NCBI GenBank assembly: GCA_019095985.1
Contig: CM032660.1
Span: 41,570,346 to 41,634,345 of the forward strand
Length of the DNA: 64,000 nt
Source: Streblospio benedicti
Taxonomy: Eukaryota > Annelida > Polychaeta > Spionida > Spionidae
Reading direction: 5' to 3'
A model generated the notes under the pieces. It ran no database searches and was not told the origin of the DNA. It saw only the letters and a list, made by a program, of their open reading frames with translations. Each line of letters starts with the position of its first letter. Positions within the stretch are counted from its first letter, which is position 1. This document shows, piece after piece, positions 58,852-64,000 of the stretch. The translations under genes and the position numbers were made by a program.

Positions 58852-61800
58852 AAAGACAAAAAAAAAAATAAAAAAAAAAAAAATGGTTGCCGCGACGACG
58901 CACCCTCCGCTGCCTCCTTCTTGCGGCGGGCGATGGCTCGCGCCGCCTGCTCGTGTTTGCTCATCGTCTGCCTCACGTAATCCTCGTCTCGCGTGTCGGC
59001 CGGGTCAGACGCGTACGCAGACGGCACGCGCACCTACAGAGGTGTACAGGTGGTTCTCAATAAGATAACTTTATTTCAGACGTATAACATACATCCATAT
59101 AAAACATAATTGTATATAAACATATGTACATGGATGGTATATTAAATAGAGCTAAGAATACTGTTATTGGACAGATTGATTAAAAACAAACAACTTTCTA
59201 GTCCAACTATTATAACATTCAGAGGCAAAAGTAAAATAAAAGAATTTAAAATGCATGCGACAAGCGAATTGTTGCATTTTTCAAGTCTTGTTTTAAAACC
59301 GAATATACTTTTTTGTAAAATGATATTAAAATTATCAACATTATGACCCATAAATTTTTTCTTAACCAATTTTCATAATAATTTACCTTGTTTGGTGTTT
59401 TTTATATTTAACAAGTATCTAAAAATTGAGGAATCAACAAGTATCACTAATTTTGGGATAAATCCATCTACAATCATTTTCAATGTCCATCGTCTGAGAC
59501 TTTTCTGTGACATTTTTACATTTGCCACCTGGTGAAAAAGGTCTCAGACTCTTAGCCCATAGCGAAGAGGATTTATCAATACAGAATCTTTTACAAAAGC
59601 TTGAGGAATCATTTCTAACCTTCTCTCTCTTTCAAATCTCTCTAATAGATACCACCTTCTTCCCCATAATAACTTTCTTCAATCTTAACCAATTTTCATA
59701 AAATTTACCTTGTTTGGTGTTTTTTTTACAACTTTGTTAAAATAGAAATGGACAATACAATAATTTTGAAGTAGGTGTTAATAATAGTAGTCCAATGAAC
59801 TATTTCAGTATGTATTCATTTTTTCCCCACACAATTTTAACATTTTAAATGTCTACTGGTGTTTCACATTTCTGTCAACTTTTACTTCTGTCGTTTGATT
59901 GATTTTGTTGAAATAGTTTTGAAAAAGTACAGCCAAAAGATGATGGCTAGTCAACAAGCTTGGGCTGAATTGGAAAGATCAAAAAGTGTTGAAAATATGA
60001 TGCTCTTTTCTTTATTTCAAAGAGAGCGTTTACCACGTGCCAATCTTGCCATAGAGTAATCACCTTGATTGGAAAACACAAATTTTGTCGATAAATATAC
60101 TACCACATTATCAATATTTCATTAGAAAATCAATAAAATTCCGCTTACATCAATATAAATTACATACACATATGTTGAGTCTATACTTACGCATAGTGCC
60201 GATCTTCGGTAAAAAAAATATGAGCAATTTTTATTGATCGTGACCAAACTTTCACTCAGTTTTTTTAAACCCAATAAAAAGTTAGAACTTTGGGAGGCCA
60301 GGACGGTCGAATCGTTTTCAGTGCTCTACATATTTCTACACATTAACATGAGTGGATGCCTGCTTAATCCTGACACTGGACTAATTTCTCTGGCTGAATG
60401 TGGGAAGTAGTATGTGGACGGTTAACCGGATAACCGGCTACGGTCGATTTTCTAAGCATAACCGGTCCCTACATTGTCAAACCGGTTATTGATTTTGATG
60501 ATTATTTTCATGCCCAAGCTATATATCTACTATATATATCCATATATTTCATTAATTTTGCGTGATTTAACATTTTTGGCAGTTCAAATTGCCTTGCTGG
60601 TGAACGTAAAAGACGAAATGCATAAACTGCGATTTTTTTCAAACGCTAATTGATACAGGGTGTCCAATCAATATATCCAGTCGCAGTATCGTTTCGCTTT
60701 ACTGAAAATAACATGAAATACTTGGATGAGCGATAATTGGCGATTAATCGGTTACAGTTCGGTTACACAGAGCAGATTAATCGGTCTCAATTTTCTCGAA
60801 CCGTCCACACACTAGTGGGAAGCTTACGAGGTGAGCTCCCTGGAGTCCCATCATGTCGGGTATGAAGGCGGACAGCGGGGCCAGAATGCGCTCGTCCGCC
60901 AGGTGCATCGAGAACTTGTGGATGTTGCGGCTCGGGTGGCGAATCTGCATGAAAACCTCCTCGATACCGTACTGCTCCTGTAATGCAACAAACGGCGATC
61001 GTCGCTTTCTAAATGGAACAGACAAAATATTCACTTTGATCGTTATTTTTTTGTTTCATAAATTTCAATTCAGCCCTTAAGTGAGTTTGTTTTGGGTGTA
61101 ACAAAAAACAACATTACATGTTATTTTTTTTAACTTCCGGAGTCATTGCAACCACACGTCGTTCAACGAATTTTATTTGGCTATTAGGAAAAAATGGGAA
61201 GTACCTGGTCGAGATGGCAGAAAGTTTCCTTCATCTCCTGTATGAAGAGAGCGTCGACTCGCCGACTCACATCGCAGTCGGAATACGGCAGTCCGGACCG
61301 CTTCAGTAACCATAGAAACACGCGCGAGATGTCACTCCCGCCAAACGCCATCTGTACCCTGAAAATAAAGCACTGTTGTATGAACTAGATGAAATCTGTC
61401 ATACAACTGGATTTAAAACGTACGAACTCAGACGTTCAGATAATAATATACATACGCAACTTTTCAACATCCCAAACCTTCATAAACTTCAATGAAGAGA
61501 TCACCTCTCTATTGGTTTAATACAGATTTTTTTTTTTTGCAATTGATCTCCAGTTGTACTAAATGACAGATCCTTAGATTTGTCTCAATAGATGACATTT
61601 AAGTTTTCAAGAACTAATGAGAAAACTAATATTTGGTTTTAGGGCAAGCATTTTTATAACAAGTAACAAAATTAACATTATTATCAACTCTCTTGTCTTT
61701 TTTACCAATATTATGAATGTTAAATAGATCACTATTTTAAACCTCAATGGCTATATACATTGGGTATTACTATTTACTGTGATACAAATGTGATGCTTCT

Positions 61801-63889
61801 GCTGTTGGAATTTTTTTTTGTTTTTTCCTTATTGTATTGATGTAAACATTACTATTAACTTTATTACCAACTCTCTTGTTTCGCTATATATGTACATTGA
61901 GTATTACTATTTTCTCTGTTACACATGTGATGTTTCTGCAATTGTTTCTTTTTTCTGTTTTTCCTTTTTGATGTAAATATTACTTTATATTTTTTCCATA
62001 TGGAATATACTTCATGTATTATTCTGAAAAAAAAAAAAATAAAAAAAATAAAAAATAAACCTGTTTGCTAGATTTATGATTTGCGCTGCAGTAGGTCCTC
62101 TCACATTTATTTAACATCAGTCAAACCACTTCTTTAAACCTGCTTTAATTTCGAAATGTCAAAAAAATACTCCAGAAAACGCCAAAATAAATATAGTTTT
62201 ACATTTCAAATGGTCGAAACCTGAAATTATATGTATTTTGGTGTATTCTGGAGTATTTTTTGACATTTCGAAATTAAAGCATGTATAAAGAAGTGAAATA
62301 AATGTAGTATTTTTTACGTATTTTTTACGTGTGTACGTGTTACGTTCTACGTAGAACGTTGCTTTGTATATTGTTTTCATTTGTAACTTGATGAAGGCAG
62401 TACATGTCGAAAAAAATTTAAAATTATTAAAAATTTTATTATTGCATCTAATCTTAATTATTATTAAATTTGTTTTATAAAGAAGTGGTTTGACTGGTAT
62501 TAAATGAAAAATCCGCCCTCAGCTGCGGTGCCACTGACCGCGTGTTTTTGAGCGAGAGTCCATCACTGACCACGTGTTTTTGAGCGAGAGTCCGCCACTG
62601 ACCGCGTGTTTTTGAGCGAGAGTCCGCCACTGACCGCGTGTTTTTGAGCGAGAGTCCGTCCTCCACACACGACACGGTGGTTTTCTGGTCTCCGATGTCG
62701 ACGACGCACGCGGACGCCACGCCCGCGCCAAACGTGGCACACACAGACTCCTGGAAACATCACAACATGGCAATGATTTACACATCTCATAGCTGCATGT
62801 CTGTGAGCGGGGAAAGCAGACTCCTAAATAACACAACATTTTAAAACAGAACATGTGGTATAAGGTGAAAAAGGTACTAAAGTTTTATTAAAACACACAT
62901 TTTTTGTATCATCGATGCTTTTTTGAGTGTAAAATGTTTATTAACTTTATTTTGGTTGAACGTTATACGTGTACTGGCCATGATGTAAGTCAATACATGT
63001 ATGACATGCAAGAGTGGCTCCCAGAACTTTCTTTTACATACAGACCGTATCAATGAATTTGCATATCTGATAATTGCACATATCTGCTTTTTCTGAGGGA
63101 AGAAACTGAAATTTCAGATAAGAGGAGAAACTGTTGTTAAGAATTTGTTCAACATTATTCTTTGAAATGACCATATAATAAGAATATGTTGTATTAATAA
63201 TAATTGCAATTTTCATTGAATATATAGCATCTTTCTGACATTTCTCCCTGCCAGAACTCTTTCTCCCCTACTAGGCAGGGGAGAAGTACTTCACCACCCG
63301 AGCTCTTCAAAAATGGATATCAGTTAGAAAAAATGTGCGATTTAAGGAGACTTTCTGGAGATAAAAAATTTTGAGATAAAAAAAATTCTCAAAATGTTCT
63401 TGTTTTTTATTTTAGTATAAAAGTACATTCATTTCCCTTTTTAAAGATGTATAACACTTTAGGGGTTTCGGGAATAGAATTTGGTTTATGGACCATACAA
63501 AAGATCATACAAAAGACAATAAAAAATTCAGTCAATGTTAATTTTTCCTGTACCAATATTGTATACATGATCTTTTGAATGGTCCATAAACCAAATTCTA
63601 TTCCCGAAAAACCCCTAAAGTGGATAACATTTTTAAAAAGGGAAATGAATGCACTTTTATACTAAAATAAAAAAACAAGCACATTTTGAGAAATTTTCTA
63701 TCTTCAGAAAGTCTCGTTAATTACAGAGCAATGGCATAACGTGCCAGTAACGCCTAAAAACCCGAGGTGAAGACGTACCTGGACGACGAAGGCTGAGCCA
63801 AAGCCGAGTCGGTCGAGCAGGACGTGGAGCATCTCGCGGAGGTGGACGCGATCGTAGAGATCCGGGATCAGCAGCACCGCGCGGTAATG
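52912..63889 (-). CDS. ACTR8: ACTR8 (ARP8), actin-related subunit of the INO80 chromatin remodeller; 3' nine exons, 5' end off window
   Basis: Nine exons joined in phase encode about 392 residues that follow human ARP8 (quoted from memory) from YSAILLIPDIY to its end. ARP8 works in the nucleus in the INO80 complex, binding nucleosomes and helping DNA repair and transcription. Visible marks are AVLLIPDLYDRVHLREML, the nucleotide-loop equivalent VVDIGDQKTTVSCVEDG, AFGGSDISRVFLWLLKRSG, QIRHPS, VVVGGGLMFSGADSWLK and the C-terminal WKGGAVMCCLDTAHELWIKK and VRERAPF. The protein ends slightly longer than human, with CLADSSQ after RERAPF. The N-terminal ~230 residues should lie to the right. Exons are GC-rich and introns AT-rich and full of mobile elements. 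A 32-bp repeat multiplies the donor of exon B. Identification is firm; some acceptors are weak. Confidence 0.94.
53163..53254. repeat. 92-bp direct repeat, copy 2
   Basis: Identical to 52063-52154. It lies in the last ACTR8 intron, about 93 bp upstream of the terminal exon. Confidence 0.97.
53626..53737 (+). repeat. G-run cluster, G-quadruplex candidate
   Basis: Runs of 5 to 8 G recur (GGTGGGGGTGGG, GGGGGGGAGGG, GGGTGGGGGGGGTGGGGGTG), enough for several G-quadruplex arrangements. It lies in the last ACTR8 intron. Confidence 0.7.
54530..54560 (+). repeat. Poly-A run
   Basis: About 28 consecutive A, 11 bp past the donor of ACTR8 exon H (poly-T on the gene's strand). Confidence 0.95.
54577..54758 (-). 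CDS. ACTR8: ACTR8 exon H
   Basis: It reads GESDEVRRRMYSCIVVVGGG then LMFSGADSWLKYLIWTQMPA and HFRSQLETMDVFTEAK, matching human DDTKKKMYSSILVVGGGLMF and MPPSFRRIIENVDVITRPK. Donor GTGGGT. The acceptor (AAATCTGAG) has no pyrimidine tract because a LINE-like ATT tail lies directly before it. Confidence 0.9.
54764..54960 (-). mobile_element. LINE 3' tail directly before ACTR8 exon H
   Basis: On the minus strand, GTGGCTACCTGAAATAAAG is followed by (ATT)n and then the exon. An AATAAAG-(ATT)n end is typical of CR1/L2-type LINE 3' tails and resembles the end of the LINE at 5605-6111. The 5' limit is not clear. Confidence 0.55.
56046..56165 (-). CDS. ACTR8: ACTR8 exon G
   Basis: It reads ELYGERGGREAEDESKEAEF then TKTGGLLGVDQAVLTSIANC. 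The end matches human KALGLDKAILHSIDCC. The donor GTACGT is clear. The acceptor (AAAAATAG) is weak but is the one I found that keeps phase 1. Confidence 0.85.
57753..57809 (-). CDS. ACTR8: ACTR8 exon F (acidic, 57 nt)
   Basis: It reads GGGPEDSAVLDDDDTMDGL between ATTTCAG and GTAGGG, phase 1 at both ends, fitting exons E and G. It lies in the variable acidic linker of ARP8, so support comes from splice sites, phase and composition more than similarity. Confidence 0.7.
58289..58499. repeat. Dispersed repeat, copy 2 (pair at 7666)
   Basis: Same ordered blocks as 7666-7873, including GTTTGTTGATTTGGACATGT and GGACAAGTATGATTTTTCTC. An ACTCGTCCTATCGTCC block precedes it. Confidence 0.8.
58652..58812. 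repeat. Hairpin element ~160 bp
   Basis: Left arm 58652-58708 (GGCCATGGGCCCCAGCATCA..GTCTACTACTATGC) pairs with right arm 58748-58812 (GCATAGTAGTAGACC..GATGCTGGGGTCCATGG) with one short insertion and a few mismatches. Confidence 0.85.
58813..58882 (+). repeat. Long A-rich tract between 11-bp direct repeats
   Basis: About 70 bp almost pure A with a few T, G and C, flanked by ATGGTTGCCGC at 58801-58811 and 58883-58893. Confidence 0.9.
58904..59033 (-). CDS. ACTR8: ACTR8 exon E (charged linker)
   Basis: It reads VRVPSAYASDPADTRDEDYV then RQTMSKHEQAARAIARRKKE and AAE, corresponding to human DPEDPHDEHYLLATQSKQEQ and SAKATADRK. Acceptor CTGTAG, donor GTGCGT, exit phase 1. It is GC-rich, and a poly-T run (on its strand) begins 21 nt past the exon. 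Confidence 0.88.
59034..60410 (-). other. ACTR8 intron D-E: LINE-like tail and a 45-bp direct repeat
   Basis: Near exon E the minus strand reads CTGAAATAAAGTTATCTTATT, like a LINE 3' tail. A ~45-bp block (TTAACCAATTTTCATAA.. TTTACCTTGTTTGGTG) occurs at 59362-59412 and again at 59687-59735. No coding recognised. Confidence 0.5.
60411..60811. mobile_element. Non-autonomous inverted-repeat element with AACCGG motifs
   Basis: It starts TATGTGGACGGTTAACCGG and ends GAACCGTCCACACA (13-bp terminal inverted repeat with one mismatch). Internally it has several ACCGGTTA/TAACCGG and ATTAATCGGTTA words. TAG occurs next to both ends. No coding frame; likely a hAT- or Tc-type miniature element. Confidence 0.65.
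60828..60977 (-). CDS. ACTR8: ACTR8 exon D
   Basis: It reads EQYGIEEVFMQIRHPSRNIH then KFSMHLADERILAPLSAFIP and DMMGLQGAHL, matching human QDHEFQIRHPDSPALLYQFR..DEKLQAPMALFYPATFG. 150 nt, phase 0 at both ends, acceptor TTACAG, donor GTAAGC. An inverted-repeat element starts about 17 bp past its end. Confidence 0.92.
61205..61358 (-). CDS. ACTR8: ACTR8 exon C
   Basis: It reads VQMAFGGSDISRVFLWLLKR then SGLPYSDCDVSRRVDALFIQ and EMKETFCHLDQ. Human has LCLAYGGSDVSRCFYWLMQRAG..KETFCHLDQ. Acceptor TTTCAG (phase 2 entry), donor GTACTT, phase 0. Confidence 0.95.
62109..62505. mobile_element. Inverted-repeat element ~400 bp with internal hairpin
   Basis: Outer ends ATTTAACATCAGTCAAACCA then CTTCTTTA and, inverted, ATTTAATACCAGTCAAACCA then CTTCTTTATAA. 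An inner pair (about 62129-62175 and 62249-62293, core CGAAATGTCAAAAAA.TACTCCAG) forms a second hairpin. It lies between ACTR8 exons B and C, ending about 20 bp from the tandem repeat. Confidence 0.8.
62524..62654 (-). repeat. 32-bp tandem repeat, four copies, spanning the ACTR8 exon B donor
   Basis: The minus-strand unit GGACTCTCGCTCAAAAACAC then GCGGTCAGTGGC occurs four times with only a few changes. Each unit carries the last coding bases of exon B plus the donor GTCAGT. Confidence 0.93.
62635..62750 (-). CDS. ACTR8: ACTR8 exon B (phosphate-loop region), followed by repeated donors
   Basis: It reads ESVCATFGAGVASACVVDIG then DQKTTVSCVEDGLSLKNTR, matching human ESVCATYGSGLSSTCIVDVG then DQKTSVCCVEDGVSHRNTR. 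The first donor (CG^GTCAGT at 62634) joins exon C in phase 2 to give NTRVQMAFGG. Three more copies of the same donor follow at 32-bp steps. Confidence 0.94.
63346..63716. mobile_element. Foldback MITE with TTAA target duplication
   Basis: Arms of about 160 bp are nearly perfect inverses: the left starts GGAGACTTTCTGGAGATA and the right ends TCTTCAGAAAGTCTCG. TTAA flanks both sides (63342-63345 and 63717-63720), as for piggyBac-type insertions. The spacer is about 60 bp with no coding. It lies in the ACTR8 intron between exons A and B. Confidence 0.88.
63779..63889 (-). CDS. ACTR8: ACTR8 exon A
   Basis: It reads HYRAVLLIPDLYDRVHLREM..LDRLGFGSAFVVQ, matching human YSAILLIPDIYNKQHVKELV..MGFSGIVVHQ. 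Acceptor GTTCCAG, donor GTACGT, both phase 0. A degenerate copy of this exon lies just upstream at 63931-64000. Confidence 0.93.
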
Positions 63890-63930
63890 CTGGAACAACG
63901 ACGACGTATGTGGAGGGCGTTCATTTTGGC

Positions 63931-64000
63931 TGAGCAAACTCAGACAATTTTGAGCATCCCCCGAAAGTGGACGCGATCGTGGAGGTCCGGGATAAACTGG
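63931..64000 (-). pseudogene. Degenerate duplicate of ACTR8 exon A
   Basis: Sequence at the right edge repeats exon A in the same orientation: GAGCATC.C.CG.A.GTGGACG and CGATCGTGGAGGTCCGGGAT pair with 63831-63869. In the matching frame it reads FIPDLHDRVHFRGML, then meets a stop soon after, so it cannot replace the exon. It is cut by the window edge. Confidence 0.7.

Overview
The window is AT-rich eukaryotic genomic DNA with large introns, GT-AG (and one GC-AG) splice sites, a tRNA-derived SINE family, LINE 3' tails ending in ATT repeats, many small inverted-repeat transposons and one broken Ty3/Gypsy copy. It reads as an animal, most likely a marine invertebrate. I cannot fix the species or even the phylum from sequence alone. 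A block of exactly 100 N at 11928-12027 is an assembly gap of unknown true size.

Three host genes are supported. (1) MTO1, the mitochondrial tRNA wobble-uridine modification enzyme (bacterial MnmG/GidA family), lies on the minus strand. It runs from its ATG at 41891 to about 3487 and continues off the left edge. Twelve coding exons are placed by homology with matching splice phases: eleven whole, and one (exon 8) partly lost in the N gap. A thirteenth, 38 nt exon is tentative. The last ~80-90 residues lie outside the window or were not found. (2) An apparently intronless class A GPCR of 424 residues lies on the plus strand at 32170-33444, nested in the ~26 kb intron 7 of MTO1. (3) ACTR8 (ARP8, the actin-related subunit of the INO80 chromatin remodeller) lies on the minus strand. 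Nine 3' exons run from 63889 down to the stop at 52912; the 5' part is off the right edge.

Layout: 1-11 kb holds the 3' exons of MTO1 in repeat-rich introns (two SINE copies, a LINE fragment, a hAT-like fragment). 12-38 kb is the giant intron 7 with the nested GPCR and otherwise mostly unremarkable AT-rich DNA. 38-42 kb holds MTO1 exons 1-7. 42-52 kb is intergenic, with a broken Gypsy element at about 44.27-48.70 kb. 52.4-64 kb is ACTR8, whose introns are crowded with inverted-repeat elements and LINE tails, several of them within 20 nt of a splice site.

I see no operon-like or cassette-like novel system. The most unusual structures are a 32-bp tandem repeat across an ACTR8 exon-intron border that makes four successive copies of one splice donor, the nested divergent GPCR, a perfect 92-bp direct repeat bracketing the ACTR8 terminal exon at exactly 1,100 bp spacing, and a large hairpin beside that exon.
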